A stretch of DNA of 64,000 nucleotides from Haemophilus_D parainfluenzae_AD (GTDB lineage Bacteria > Pseudomonadota > Gammaproteobacteria > Enterobacterales > Pasteurellaceae). A model generated the notes under the pieces. It searched no databases and was not told the DNA's origin. It was given only the letters and a program-made list of their open reading frames with translations. The first letter of the stretch is position 1. Each line of letters opens with the position of its first letter. The position numbers were made by a program, and so were the translations under genes. Positions 8,760 through 18,024 of the stretch are shown in pieces. The stretch lies in NCBI RefSeq assembly GCF_001679325.1, contig NZ_LZMX01000001.1; one strand, given 5' to 3'.

Positions 8760-9691
8760 TGCGTGTTATCCTCGCCCCCATGCAAGGAGTGCTTGACCCT
8801 TTCGTTCGCCAGCTTTTAACCGAGGTGAATGAATATGATCTCTGCGTCACCGAATTTGTTCGCGTGGTGGATCAACTCTTACCTGAAAAAGTCTTTTATC
8901 GTCTTTGCCCTGAACTCAAAAATCAAGGGTTTACCCCTTCTAGAACCCCTGTTCGTGTCCAACTTTTAGGTCAACATCCTAATTGTCTTGCTGAAAATGC
9001 CAATCGCGCCATTGAACTGGGCTCACATGGCATTGATTTAAATTGTGGTTGCCCATCCAAAACCGTTAATGGGAGTAACGGAGGTGCTGCACTTCTCAAG
9101 CAACCTGAATTAATTTATCAAGCGACTCTAGCCTTACGTAAAACCGTACCTAGTCATTTACCTGTCAGCGTTAAAGTGCGATTAGGTTGGGATTGTACTT
9201 CACAAGCGTTTGAAATTGCCGATGCGGTACAACAAGGCGGTGCCACTGAAATCACTATTCACGGTCGAACTAAAGCCGATGGCTATCATGCCGATCGCAT
9301 CAATTGGGAAAAAATCGGTGAAGTGAGATCTCGTTTGACGATCCCTGTAATTGCTAATGGTGAAATTTGGCGTTGGGAAGATGGTCAAGCCTGTTTAAAA
9401 GCGACAGGTTGCGAAGATCTAATGGTCGGGCGTGGTGCATTAAATATTCCAAACTTAAGCCTTGTACTTAAACAAAATTGCGAAAAAATGTCTTGGACGG
9501 ATATTCAAAAGATCTTGCAAAAATATGCGGAAATGGAAAATTTCCATGATTCCGGTTTTTATCATGTTGCCCGCATCAAACAATGGCTACGCTATCTTAA
9601 TAAAGAATATCCTGAAGCAGATATCGTTTTTGAACGAATTAAAACCTGCCAAACCGCAGAAGATCTGAGAGAACGACTCTGTCAGTACTAA
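8759..9691 (+). CDS. dusC: tRNA-dihydrouridine(16) synthase DusC
   Basis: FMN-dependent reductase that makes dihydrouridine in the tRNA D-loop. A 310-residue TIM-barrel protein: N-terminal LAPMQGVLDPFVR, the active-site loop LNCGCPSKTVNGSNGGAALL with the catalytic Cys (near residue 100), VKVRLGW, and the phosphate-binding GRGAL near residue 223. The SKTVNGSNGG loop and the short length fit the DusC group better than DusA or DusB; a separate DusB is encoded in this window. The only sensible start is GTG at 8759, overlapping the djlA stop by one base. Confidence 0.9.
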   Translation: MRVILAPMQGVLDPFVRQLLTEVNEYDLCVTEFVRVVDQLLPEKVFYRLCPELKNQGFTPSRTPVRVQLLGQHPNCLAENANRAIELGSHGIDLNCGCPSKTVNGSNGGAALLKQPELIYQATLALRKTVPSHLPVSVKVRLGWDCTSQAFEIADAVQQGGATEITIHGRTKADGYHADRINWEKIGEVRSRLTIPVIANGEIWRWEDGQACLKATGCEDLMVGRGALNIPNLSLVLKQNCEKMSWTDIQKILQKYAEMENFHDSGFYHVARIKQWLRYLNKEYPEADIVFERIKTCQTAEDLRERLCQY

Positions 9692-9844
9692 AAAAGTGCG
9701 ATCAAAATAGACGGCTTTTTTAGCATTATCCCCACTTGTACGATGAGTTCAACACTCAAACAAAACTTGACCAAAATCAAAAAGTTATCATACAGAACCA
9801 GTAGAATCGATGAGGCATATACCACAAAAAAGGAGAGGTGCCTT

Positions 9845-10597
9845 ATGAAGACTCGTCTATTGCTTTCTAGCTTACTTATCGCATTAAGCACAGCATCATT
9901 TGCCCAAACGCATAAAGCGCATTGGTCTTATAATGGAAAAGAAAGCCCTGAACATTGGGGTGATTTGCTCACCGAATATCAAACCTGTAAGCTAGGGAAG
10001 GTTCAGTCGCCTGTTAATCTGGAAGCAGATAACGGCATGAAAGTGGCCAATAAACCACTTAAGATGAATTACTTCCCTGCGGAGTATCAAGTAGAAAACA
10101 ATGGACATACCGTGCAAGTCAGTGTTGCACAAGAAAATGTACCATTTATTATGCTCAACAATAAACCATTCTATTTAAAACAATTTCACTTTCACACACC
10201 AAGTGAACATACTTTTAAACGCCAACATTATCCTTTAGAGATTCATTTTGTTCATCAAAGTGAAGATAAAGCATTAGCGGTTGTTGCCGTAATGGTAAAT
10301 GAAGGTGAAGCGAATCCAGCATTAGCACCAGTCGTTGAAAAAAAACTCACCGTTGGACAAAAAGAAAAATTGGCTCAACAGATTGATATTAAAGCGCTAA
10401 TGCCAAAAGAGATGGCACGCTTCCGCTTAAATGGATCGCTCACCACTCCACCTTGTAGTGAAAACGTGGCTTGGACCATTTTTAAAGCACCAATTCAAGC
10501 AAGCAAAGCACAGATTGCTGCGATAGAAGAAATGGAAGGGAAAAACAACCGCCCAACGCAACCATTAAATCAACGTGATGTGGAAGTTGAACAATAA
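9845..10597 (+). CDS. Periplasmic alpha-class carbonic anhydrase
   Basis: Interconverts CO2 and bicarbonate outside the cytoplasm. From the ATG at 9845 (ribosome site AGGAGAGG) the protein has 250 residues and begins with a classic Sec signal peptide, MKTRLLLSSLLIALSTASFA. Mature features are W-SYNGKESPEHWG, the zinc-ligand motif QFHFHTPSEH with the third histidine in EIHFVH, and the family signature LNGSLTTPPCSENVAWTIF. Earlier in-frame starts (9743) lack both a ribosome site and the signal peptide. CO2 dependence of many Pasteurellaceae makes the enzyme physiologically sensible. Confidence 0.94.
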   Translation: MKTRLLLSSLLIALSTASFAQTHKAHWSYNGKESPEHWGDLLTEYQTCKLGKVQSPVNLEADNGMKVANKPLKMNYFPAEYQVENNGHTVQVSVAQENVPFIMLNNKPFYLKQFHFHTPSEHTFKRQHYPLEIHFVHQSEDKALAVVAVMVNEGEANPALAPVVEKKLTVGQKEKLAQQIDIKALMPKEMARFRLNGSLTTPPCSENVAWTIFKAPIQASKAQIAAIEEMEGKNNRPTQPLNQRDVEVEQ

Positions 10598-10600
10598 ATA

Positions 10601-10631
10601 AAAAATGCGTGGATAATCTCCACGCATTTTT
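10601..10631. terminator. Terminator between carbonic anhydrase gene and dapF
   Basis: A 13-bp stem, AAAAATGCGTGGA (10601-10613) with TCCACGCATTTTT (10619-10631), between two convergent genes; A/T runs flank both sides, so it can act in both directions. Confidence 0.92.
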
Positions 10632-10648
10632 ATTTAGATTAGAAAAGA

Positions 10649-11473
10649 TTAAAGGTGAATGTTGCCATCATAGATATGAGTCGCATCGCCAGTCATATAA
10701 AGCGGTGAGCCTATGCCTTCCCATTCAATAAGCAAGCTACCACCAGGTAGATCAACTTGCACTTTATTATCTAGTAAACCTTGCATCATTCCTACTGCCG
10801 CTGCTGCACAAGCCCCACTGCCACAAGCTTGTGTTTCACCTGCACCACGCTCATATACACGCAACTTAATATGGTTACGATTAACGACTTGCATAAATCC
10901 AGCGTTTACCCTTTCCGGAAAACGTTCGTGACTTTCTAAGAGTGGACCTAACTCTGCTACATTGGCCGTTTCAATATCGTCCACTTGAACAACACAATGG
11001 GGATTACCCATTGATACCGCACCGCAAAGCACCGTTTGAATATCGGTTCGCAGAATATAGTTTTTTTCAAATTTGTTTGCAGTAAAAGGAATTTTATTGG
11101 GTTCCCAAATCGGCTCGCCCATATTGACACGAATTTGCCCATTTTCTTTTACCGTTAAAACCATCTTTCCTTTTTGCGTGCTTACTGCAATATCCTTTTT
11201 ATTAGTCAGCCCTTTTAAGGTTACAAAACGTGCAAAACATCTTGCCCCGTTTCCACATTGCGATACTTCGCTGCCATCCGCATTAAAAATACGGTAATGG
11301 AAATCCAAATCCGGATCATAAGGTGGCTCAACAATTAAAAGCTGATCAAAACCAATGCCACGATGACGATCGGCTAAGCGCTTAATAGTTTCAGGGGTAA
11401 AATAGGCATTTTGTGTCACAGCATCAACAACAACAAAGTCATTGCCAAGGCCATGCATTTTGGAAAACTGCAT
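10649..11473 (-). CDS. dapF: Diaminopimelate epimerase
   Basis: Converts LL- to meso-diaminopimelate for peptidoglycan and lysine, without a cofactor, using two cysteines. Both catalytic motifs are present: QCGNGARC and ACGSGACA. From the ATG at 11473 the protein is 274 residues, starting MQFSKMHGLGNDF as in the family, with GGAAGGAAAC upstream; the in-frame extension to 11533 has no homologous residues. Another lysine/DAP gene, dapA, is about 11 kb away and not in the same operon. Confidence 0.97.
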   Translation of the reverse strand: MQFSKMHGLGNDFVVVDAVTQNAYFTPETIKRLADRHRGIGFDQLLIVEPPYDPDLDFHYRIFNADGSEVSQCGNGARCFARFVTLKGLTNKKDIAVSTQKGKMVLTVKENGQIRVNMGEPIWEPNKIPFTANKFEKNYILRTDIQTVLCGAVSMGNPHCVVQVDDIETANVAELGPLLESHERFPERVNAGFMQVVNRNHIKLRVYERGAGETQACGSGACAAAAVGMMQGLLDNKVQVDLPGGSLLIEWEGIGSPLYMTGDATHIYDGNIHL

Positions 11474-11548
11474 GTTTCCTTCCTTGATTTGAAAACTTTT
11501 TGGCATTATAGAGAGCAATAAGCCGAATGGCAAATAGCCACAATAAAC

Positions 11549-11589
11549 AAAGTGCGGTCAAAAAACACTTTATTTTCTCACCGCACTTT
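11549..11589 (-). terminator. Inverted uptake-signal pair downstream of lexA
   Basis: AAAGTGCGGT (11549-11558) and ACCGCACTTT (11580-11589), separated by 21 nt. It probably ends lexA transcription before dapF, but the loop is large and the T-run after it poor. Confidence 0.6.
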
Positions 11590-11594
11590 CATCA

Positions 11595-12221
11595 TTACAT
11601 CCAAGCGTTATTGCGAATGATCCCTACAGCAATACCTTCAATTTCAAAATGAGGCTGTTCCTCAAGATTCACCACAATCGGTTGGAACTCTTCATTTTCT
11701 GCATGCAGATAAATAACAGAACCTTTACGTTCTAAGCGTTTTACTGTGACTTCATCTTCAATTCGAGCAACAACAATCTGTCCATTACGCACATCTTTTG
11801 TGCTATGAACCGCAAGAAGATCACCATCTAAAATGCCGATGTCTTTCATGGATTGACCATATACTTTTAATAAAAAATCAGCTTGGGGTTTAAACATATT
11901 GGCATCAACACGATAAGTACCTTCAATATGTTGCTCCGCCAAAATCGGCTCCCCTGCAGCTACGCGACCAATTAGCGGTAAGCCTTCTTCCTCCTCATCA
12001 TTTGCACTGTCATCAATAATGCGAATACCGCGAGAAGCCCCCGCAACAATTTCAATTGCACCTTTACGAGCAAGCGCTTTTAAGTGTTCTTCCGCCGCAT
12101 TAGGGGATTTAAAGCCTAATTCACGAGAAATTTCTGCACGAGTTGGCGGCATACCCGTGGTTTCTAAATGTCGTTTTAAGAGTTCCAGCACTTCTTGTTG
12201 TCTGGCAGTTAATGGTCTCAT
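11595..12221 (-). CDS. lexA: SOS repressor LexA
   Basis: Repressor of the SOS response that cleaves itself when RecA is activated. A 208-residue protein from the ATG at 12221 (MRPLTARQQEVL), with an N-terminal winged helix (PTRAEISRELGFKSPNAAEEHLKAL), the Ala-Gly cleavage site in VAAGEPI, the catalytic Ser in VYGQSMKDIG and the Lys in the EVTVKR region. The ORF can be extended two codons upstream, but GGAG is spaced for 12221. Two LexA boxes sit directly upstream. The gene is divergent from plsB, as in other gammaproteobacteria, where dgkA often intervenes. Confidence 0.97.
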   Translation of the reverse strand: MRPLTARQQEVLELLKRHLETTGMPPTRAEISRELGFKSPNAAEEHLKALARKGAIEIVAGASRGIRIIDDSANDEEEEGLPLIGRVAAGEPILAEQHIEGTYRVDANMFKPQADFLLKVYGQSMKDIGILDGDLLAVHSTKDVRNGQIVVARIEDEVTVKRLERKGSVIYLHAENEEFQPIVVNLEEQPHFEIEGIAVGIIRNNAWM

Positions 12222-12229
12222 ATACACTC

Positions 12230-12245
12230 CTGTTACTTTATACAG
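12230..12245. promoter_or_regulatory. LexA (SOS) box 1 of lexA
   Basis: CTGTTACTTTATACAG fits the CTGT-N8-ACAG consensus exactly. Its edge touches the lexA ribosome-binding GGAG, so binding would block both transcription and the translation start region. Confidence 0.92.
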
Positions 12246-12250
12246 AATAA

Positions 12251-12266
12251 CTGTTAGTATATACAG
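12251..12266. promoter_or_regulatory. LexA (SOS) box 2 of lexA
   Basis: CTGTTAGTATATACAG is a second exact CTGT-N8-ACAG operator, 21 bp centre to centre from box 1, i.e. two helical turns, on the same face. This is the tandem autoregulation layout known for lexA. Confidence 0.92.
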
Positions 12267-12385
12267 AAAGGTGATGATTGCAACAACTATTTTCTAGCAA
12301 TAAAAGTGCGGTCAATTTTTCTCGTGTTTTTAAATGATCATAAGAAATCTCAAATGTAAATTTTTAGAATTTGACTGGTCGAATG

Positions 12386-12394
12386 TGTTAAAAT
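12386..12394 (+). promoter_or_regulatory. Possible extended -10 promoter of plsB
   Basis: TGTTAAAAT is an extended -10 (TGn plus TAAAAT), 46 bp before the plsB ATG. No -35 at the standard distance is convincing; a TTGACT at 12371 is too close. Confidence 0.45.
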
Positions 12395-12439
12395 GCCTGA
12401 CAATACCTAGAAGTGTCTAACAAAAAGAGAATATTAATT

Positions 12440-14896
12440 ATGTCTGGCATCGTAAGTACTTATCGTAAATTATTAGAATTACCGCTTTCGGTTTTAGTAA
12501 AAAATAATCCTATTCCCGCTCAACCCATCGAAGAGCTTCAACTCAATATTAACCAACCCATTCTTTACGTTTTACCTTATACCTCTCAAACTGACTTCGT
12601 GATTTTCCGTCGGAACTGTTTGAGCGTAGGTTTACCTGATCCGGCTGAAAAAAATGTGATTGATGGCGTGGCATTACCACGTTATGTCTATTTAGACGAA
12701 GGTCGTCGTTTTTTTAAATCAAAAGGCGCAAAAGATGAAACGGTCAAGGTGTTCAATAAGTACTTAGAATTACATCGTGATATTGCTGATTTAGATGTGC
12801 AACTGATCCCGGTTTCTGTGCTTTGGGGGCGTTCGCCTGGTAAAGAAGATAAAGCAAGCTTACCAAATCTGCGTCTATTGAATGGCATTCAAAAAACCTT
12901 TGCTGCAATTTGGTTTGGGCGTGATACCTTTGTACGTTTTTCTCAAGCGCTCTCTTTGCGTTACATGGTAAATGAGCATGGTTCAGATGAAAAAATCGCA
13001 CAAAAACTTGCTCGTGTGGCTAAAATACACTTTGCTAAACAACGTATTTCGGCAACAGGCCCCCGCCTACCAAACCGCGAAGCAATGTTTAATAAACTCT
13101 TAAATTCCCAAGCGATTCAAAATGCGATTGAAGATGAGGCAAAATCAAAAAATATCAGCCGTGAAAAAGCCTATGCTGAAGCTGAAAAAATTCTTCATGA
13201 AATCGCTGCAGATGTTAGCCATTCAAGCCTTCGGGTAGCTGATCGTTTCTTGCGTTGGTTATGGAACAAACTCTATTCAGGTATTAATGTACAAAATGCC
13301 GACCGTGTGCGTAAACTGGCACTAGAAGGACATGAAATTGTTTATGTGCCTTGTCACCGTAGTCACATTGACTATTTATTACTTTCTTATGTGCTCTATC
13401 ACCAAGGTCTTGTACCGCCACATATTGCAGCAGGGATTAACTTAAACTTTTGGCCTGCGGGACCTTTATTCCGTAGCTGGGGAGCATTCTTTATTCGCCG
13501 CACCTTTAAAGGCAATCGCCTTTACTCTGCGATTTTCCGTGAATATTTAGGGGAATTATTCCACCGCGGTTATTCTGTCGAATACTTTATTGAAGGAGGC
13601 CGTTCTCGTACTGGTCGCTTGCTCGCACCGAAAACTGGCATGATGTCGATGACACTACAAGCGCTTCAACATAATCAAACGCGTCCAATTTCTATAGTGC
13701 CAGTATATATCGGTTATGAGCACGTATTAGAAGTAGATACTTATGCGAAAGAATTACGTGGCGCGGCAAAAGAAAAAGAAAATGCAGGCTTAGTTTTACG
13801 TGTGATTAAAAAATTGCGCAATTTAGGCCAAGGTTTTGTGAATTTTGGTGAGCCAATCACACTGTCAAATTACCTTAGCCACCATTATCCTGAATGGAAA
13901 GAACAACATCATGAAGATAAACCGCTGTGGTTTAACCAAGCAGTGGGTTCTATTTCTAATCAAGTGATGATAAACATCAACAAATCGGCAGCTGTCAATG
14001 GGATGAATTTAGTGGGGACAGCACTCCTATCTTCTCGTCAGCGTGCACTTTCTCATGAACAGTTATTAGAACAACTCTCTAGTTATCAAGAGATGTTAAA
14101 GAATGTCCCGTATTCTACTGATGTGGTGCTTCCAACTGATACACCAAAAGCGATGCTTGATCACGTATTAAGCTTAGATCGTGTTGGCGTGTTAGTTGAA
14201 AAAGATAACTTTGGGGAAATTATTCGTTTAGAACGTAATTCTGCTGTTCTCATGACGTATTACCGAAATAATATTCAACACTTATTTGTGTTACCTTCAC
14301 TTGTTGCGAGTATCGTTTTACATTATGAAGCAATCCAAAAAGATTTATTATTGGATGCGGTACGTAAAATTTATCCATTCTTAAAAGGTGAACTCTTCCT
14401 TCATTTCAATGAAGAAGAATTAAATACACAAATTAAAGCCGTTATTGATGAATTTGCGCGTCAAGACGTTATCCAAGCCAATGATAATTTCTTATCTATC
14501 CACCGCTCTAAAGTGCGTATTTTACAACTTTGGTCTGCCGGTATGCGTGAAATATTACAACGTTACTACATCACTGTGAGTATTTTACGTAAAGATCCTG
14601 GAATTGCTCGTGGCTTATTAGAAAAAGAAAGCCAATTAGTGGCACAGCGTCTTTCTGTATTACACGGTATTAACGCACCAGAGTTCTTTGATAAAGCTGT
14701 CTTCTCGGCCTTCATTGCTAACTTAAAAGAAGAAGGTTATTTCGATGATGACAAAGAAAAATTACACGAACTTGCTACAATCTTAGAGCATTTGATTTCT
14801 AGCGAAGTTTGCTTAACGATTAACAGTGCTGCAGACAAAGCAGATGACGTTGAGATTGAAGTTGAAGAAGAGGACAAATCAAATAAAGATGAATAA
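12440..14896 (+). CDS. plsB: Glycerol-3-phosphate 1-O-acyltransferase PlsB
   Basis: Inner-membrane enzyme that acylates glycerol-3-phosphate at sn-1, the first step of phospholipid synthesis. From the ATG at 12440 it has 818 residues, starting MSGIVSTYRKLLELPLSVLVK, which aligns with the E. coli PlsB start; the longer GTG-start version (12413) adds nine unmatched residues. Acyltransferase motifs: HRSHIDY (HX4D, about residue 305), FIEGGRSRTGRLL, and the later VNFGEPI. The acidic C-terminus (VEIEVEEEDKSNKDE) is variable. It ends at a perfect palindromic terminator. The window also encodes PlsC, the next enzyme. Confidence 0.96.
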   Translation: MSGIVSTYRKLLELPLSVLVKNNPIPAQPIEELQLNINQPILYVLPYTSQTDFVIFRRNCLSVGLPDPAEKNVIDGVALPRYVYLDEGRRFFKSKGAKDETVKVFNKYLELHRDIADLDVQLIPVSVLWGRSPGKEDKASLPNLRLLNGIQKTFAAIWFGRDTFVRFSQALSLRYMVNEHGSDEKIAQKLARVAKIHFAKQRISATGPRLPNREAMFNKLLNSQAIQNAIEDEAKSKNISREKAYAEAEKILHEIAADVSHSSLRVADRFLRWLWNKLYSGINVQNADRVRKLALEGHEIVYVPCHRSHIDYLLLSYVLYHQGLVPPHIAAGINLNFWPAGPLFRSWGAFFIRRTFKGNRLYSAIFREYLGELFHRGYSVEYFIEGGRSRTGRLLAPKTGMMSMTLQALQHNQTRPISIVPVYIGYEHVLEVDTYAKELRGAAKEKENAGLVLRVIKKLRNLGQGFVNFGEPITLSNYLSHHYPEWKEQHHEDKPLWFNQAVGSISNQVMININKSAAVNGMNLVGTALLSSRQRALSHEQLLEQLSSYQEMLKNVPYSTDVVLPTDTPKAMLDHVLSLDRVGVLVEKDNFGEIIRLERNSAVLMTYYRNNIQHLFVLPSLVASIVLHYEAIQKDLLLDAVRKIYPFLKGELFLHFNEEELNTQIKAVIDEFARQDVIQANDNFLSIHRSKVRILQLWSAGMREILQRYYITVSILRKDPGIARGLLEKESQLVAQRLSVLHGINAPEFFDKAVFSAFIANLKEEGYFDDDKEKLHELATILEHLISSEVCLTINSAADKADDVEIEVEEEDKSNKDE

Positions 14897-14910
14897 TCTT
14901 TATTGACATA

Positions 14911-14948
14911 AGAAAAGGGCGTGTTGGATATCCAACACGCCCTTTTCT
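14911..14948. terminator. Perfect palindromic bidirectional terminator after plsB
   Basis: A 38-bp perfect palindrome (two 19-nt arms meeting at GGATATCC) with GC-rich cores and A/T-rich ends, between the convergent plsB and the DASS transporter gene. Confidence 0.93.
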
Positions 14949-14956
14949 TTATTTGA

Positions 14957-16342
14957 TTAATTCAACCAGAAATAATATCCAATTGTCGCGATAACTAATA
15001 TACACACAATATTTAAGATAAATCCAGCTTTAACCATATCACTTTGACGAACCTCACCTGTACCAAATACGATGGCATTTGGTGGTGTTGCCACCGGTAA
15101 CATAAAGGCACAAGAGGCACCTAAACCGATGATTAAAGCAAGACCAATTTCCGGCATACCGAGAGATTGCGCGATAGAAATAAAGATTGGTACTAATAAC
15201 GCGGCGCTAGCGGTATTGGAAGTAAATTCAGTTAAGAAAATAATGAAGGTTGCAACCAATAAACCAATGAGGTAGTAATGTTGTCCTTGAACCAAGAATA
15301 CAATACCATCAGCTAACACTTTACTTGCACCGGAATCTTTCAACACCGCACTTAAAGTTAAACCACCACCGAAAAGCATCAACACACCCCAGTCTGTGCT
15401 TTCTTGGATTTGTTTCCAATTTGCCACACCCGTTGAACAAATGATGACTGCAGCAAGTAATGCGACCACACTATCAAAACTACCGATATTTTTAGCAAGA
15501 CCAAATATACCTGAAATGATTGGATTAATATAACTACTAAATACCCAACAAAGTGCAATCACAGCAAAAATCACAAGCGTTAACACACGTTGTCCATTCA
15601 TTTCAATACGTTCAAAATTTTGCTCAAAATGCAAATGAAGTTTTGGTTTAAACACAATGAAAAGTGTACCAATCATTAACGGCATCAAAATGAGCATAAT
15701 TGGTAAGCCATACCATAACCAATCTGAGAAGGTTAAATGTAAGTTACTTGCAACGATAGCATTTGGTGGACTACCCACTAATGTCCCCATACCACCAATA
15801 CTCGCACTGTACGCAATCCCTAATAAGACGAAAACATAAGTATTATGTTCTTTTTCTTTATCAAGTTTGCTTAAGATCCCCATTGCTAAAGGTAACATCA
15901 TGGCGGCTGTTGCAGTGTTACTCATCCACATGGAAAGGAAAGCGGTAATAGCAAAAAGATACATCACAGCGACAAACAAATTACCACGCGCCATTGCCAT
16001 GATTTTATTGGCAATCATTTTATCGAGTTTTTGTATGTGCAAAGCTGTTGCTAAAGCAAAACCACCAAAGAATAAGAAAATGGTTGGGTCAGCAAACGCC
16101 ACTAAAGCTTGTTTGGTTGTCACCAAATCAAGAGCAATTGCAAGTAATGGCACCAAAAGAGCGGTCACGGTGACATGTAACGCCTCAGTTAACCAAAGAA
16201 TCGCCACAAAGGCTAATAATGCTAAACCAGCATTTTCCTTAGGTGCGAAAGGTAAAGATTTTAATAAAATAAAAAAACAGGCTATCGCCAGCAGAAAGAT
16301 AATCCCACTTTTATAATTTTTTGTTGTGTTTGTTTCGTTCAT
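14957..16342 (-). CDS. DASS/SLC13-family sodium:carboxylate (or sulfate) symporter
   Basis: Inner-membrane transporter of the divalent anion:Na+ symporter family, which imports C4-dicarboxylates, citrate or sulfate. From the ATG at 16342 (GGAGGGACTC upstream) it has 461 residues with about 12 hydrophobic segments. Two family SNT signatures are visible, MSNTATAAMMLPLA near residue 140 and FTSNTASAALLVPI near 375, each followed by a conserved Pro-rich PPNAI motif (SPPNAIVASN and TPPNAIVFG). The substrate cannot be told from the sequence; in Haemophilus a succinate/dicarboxylate role is plausible. It stands alone. Confidence 0.9.
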   Translation of the reverse strand: MNETNTTKNYKSGIIFLLAIACFFILLKSLPFAPKENAGLALLAFVAILWLTEALHVTVTALLVPLLAIALDLVTTKQALVAFADPTIFLFFGGFALATALHIQKLDKMIANKIMAMARGNLFVAVMYLFAITAFLSMWMSNTATAAMMLPLAMGILSKLDKEKEHNTYVFVLLGIAYSASIGGMGTLVGSPPNAIVASNLHLTFSDWLWYGLPIMLILMPLMIGTLFIVFKPKLHLHFEQNFERIEMNGQRVLTLVIFAVIALCWVFSSYINPIISGIFGLAKNIGSFDSVVALLAAVIICSTGVANWKQIQESTDWGVLMLFGGGLTLSAVLKDSGASKVLADGIVFLVQGQHYYLIGLLVATFIIFLTEFTSNTASAALLVPIFISIAQSLGMPEIGLALIIGLGASCAFMLPVATPPNAIVFGTGEVRQSDMVKAGFILNIVCILVIATIGYYFWLN

Positions 16343-16455
16343 GAGTCCCTCCAAACTGATTACAGATGAACTATTTTCGATGTTAAATGAATGTTACAAA
16401 CTTTCAACTAACAAATGTTTAAAATGTGATCTTGTTCAAAAAATTTTTGACAAAA

Positions 16456-16483
16456 AAAGTGCGGTTATTTCTAACCGCACTTT
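16456..16483 (-). terminator. Inverted uptake-signal terminator of rraA
   Basis: A 12-bp perfect stem, AAAGTGCGGTTA (16456-16467) with TAACCGCACTTT (16472-16483), a 4-nt loop and a T-run on the minus strand. Placed 23 bp after the rraA stop. Confidence 0.92.
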
Positions 16484-16505
16484 AAAAAGGTCTATAATTT
16501 CAAAA

Positions 16506-17006
16506 TTATTCTTCTTCAACGTCTTCTAAATCTAATGCTTCTTGTGAAAGAATAATACCTGTTAAATCGGCATAAATGTAGTCTTCAGGGAAGAACGTTA
16601 CACCACCAAAATTGACTGGAATATCACTTTCACCCTGATTATTTTCATCTGCGCCCACTGGAATTGGTGCAAGCGCATGAATACCAATATCAATATTTTC
16701 AAGTTGTTGAATTTGACGCACGGCACCATAAACAATAATGCCCGCCCAGTCATTATCTGCGGCAAGTTGTGCAAGCTCTGCATCAATTAAAGCACGACGT
16801 ACTGCACCACCGCCATCTACGACAAGCACTCTGCCGTTACCATTTTCTTCGAGAATTTCGGCAATTAATCCATTATTTTCAAAACATTTTACTGTCGTCA
16901 CTTTGCCGTAGAAATTGCTGACGCCACCAAAGCTAGAAAAAATTGGCTCAACCACATCCACTTGATCAGCATAAATATCACAAAGTTCTGAAGTATCGAT
17001 ATACAT
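16506..17006 (-). CDS. rraA: Ribonuclease E activity regulator RraA
   Basis: Trimeric protein that binds and inhibits RNase E, changing mRNA decay. It has 166 residues, beginning MYIDTSELCDIYADQ, with the conserved core VVDGGGAVRRALIDAELAQLA and GIIVYGAVR and the typical ending EDYIYADLTGIILS. It resembles class II methyltransferase-like folds but lacks enzymatic residues. It lies 45 bp downstream of menA in the same menA-rraA order as E. coli. An acidic tail (LEDVEEE) closes the protein. Confidence 0.96.
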   Translation of the reverse strand: MYIDTSELCDIYADQVDVVEPIFSSFGGVSNFYGKVTTVKCFENNGLIAEILEENGNGRVLVVDGGGAVRRALIDAELAQLAADNDWAGIIVYGAVRQIQQLENIDIGIHALAPIPVGADENNQGESDIPVNFGGVTFFPEDYIYADLTGIILSQEALDLEDVEEE

Positions 17007-17051
17007 AATGTACCCCTTGTCGTTAAAATTTTTTCTCTAGTATAAGCCGAT

Positions 17052-17963
17052 TTAGCCGATAAGCAAGCCTAAACTAAACAAGATATTGATAAATAAAGAA
17101 ATCATAGACATCTGAGCCAACATCGGACGCAACACTGCGGGCTCTTTGCTGCGATAAACAAATAATGCGTGTTTTAATAACAATGGAAATGCCAATAAAA
17201 ATAAGAAATGCCAAGGGCTAAATGCTGTTGATGCCGCAAATAGCACATAACATAAAGCAGCAACGCTTAATAAAACACAGTGATAAATACGTCCTTTCTT
17301 CGGTCCCATACGTACAACTAAAGTATTTTTTCCTACTTTTGCATCTTGCTCAATATCACGTAAATTATTGATATTTAAAACGGCTGTTGCTAATAAACCG
17401 GAGCCCAGTGCAGGTAGAGTAATTAAGCTATCAATGCTGTGAGTTTGGAGATAATAAGTTCCACCTACACCTAATAGTCCAAAAAAGAGCAAAACAGACA
17501 AATCGCCTAAACCTAAATAACCATAAGGTTTAGCGCCTACGGTATAAGTAATGGCAGCAATAATGGCTAGAATACCCAAACCAGCAAAGGCCAATAAATC
17601 AGTAAGACTTTGATATGCGATACCAATTAAGAATGCACCTGAAAAGAATGAACCTACGGCCATTAAAATTAAGCCCCATTTGAGCTCATTCGCGGAAATT
17701 GCACCTTGCTGAATACCACGTAAAGGCCCTATACGTTCTTCGGTATCTGATCCTTTTTGATGATCGCCGTAATCGTTAGCAAAGTTGGAAAGTACCTGCA
17801 ATAAGATGGTAGTAAGTAAGCAAAGTAACATTACGGTAAGATTAAAACTCTCTTTATCCGCCCAATATGCCAATGCAGAGCCGGTAAAAATAGAAGCTAA
17901 TGCCAAAGGCAAGGTTTTTGGGCGAGCGGTTTCCCACCACATTTTCAATTTATGATTTGTCAT
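17052..17963 (-). CDS. menA: 1,4-dihydroxy-2-naphthoate polyprenyltransferase
   Basis: Inner-membrane UbiA-family prenyltransferase that attaches the polyprenyl tail to DHNA, making demethylmenaquinone. From the ATG at 17963 it has 303 residues and 8-9 hydrophobic segments. The Asp-rich motifs are NFANDYGDHQKGSD (about residues 65-78) and NNLRDIEQDAKVGK (about 195-208). An in-frame GTG at 17978 lies inside an uptake signal; homology to E. coli MenA begins at MTNHKLKMWWETARPKTLPLA, favouring 17963, although neither start has a strong ribosome site. menB and menC are about 18 kb further on. Confidence 0.94.
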   Translation of the reverse strand: MTNHKLKMWWETARPKTLPLALASIFTGSALAYWADKESFNLTVMLLCLLTTILLQVLSNFANDYGDHQKGSDTEERIGPLRGIQQGAISANELKWGLILMAVGSFFSGAFLIGIAYQSLTDLLAFAGLGILAIIAAITYTVGAKPYGYLGLGDLSVLLFFGLLGVGGTYYLQTHSIDSLITLPALGSGLLATAVLNINNLRDIEQDAKVGKNTLVVRMGPKKGRIYHCVLLSVAALCYVLFAASTAFSPWHFLFLLAFPLLLKHALFVYRSKEPAVLRPMLAQMSMISLFINILFSLGLLIG

Positions 17964-18024
17964 TTTTTTTGACCGCACTTTTGATTACAATAAAGGGCGT
18001 ATTCTACACGGAAATTGCCTTTTT

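Noticed and set aside
9692..9844. Possible terminator with degenerate uptake signal (AAGTGCGAT) after dusC
   Set aside because: No complementary arm within reach, so it is only a decayed uptake site.
15867..16316. 149-codon plus-strand reading frame opposite the DASS transporter
   Set aside because: Lysine-, isoleucine- and alanine-rich shadow of a hydrophobic membrane gene, without a ribosome site.
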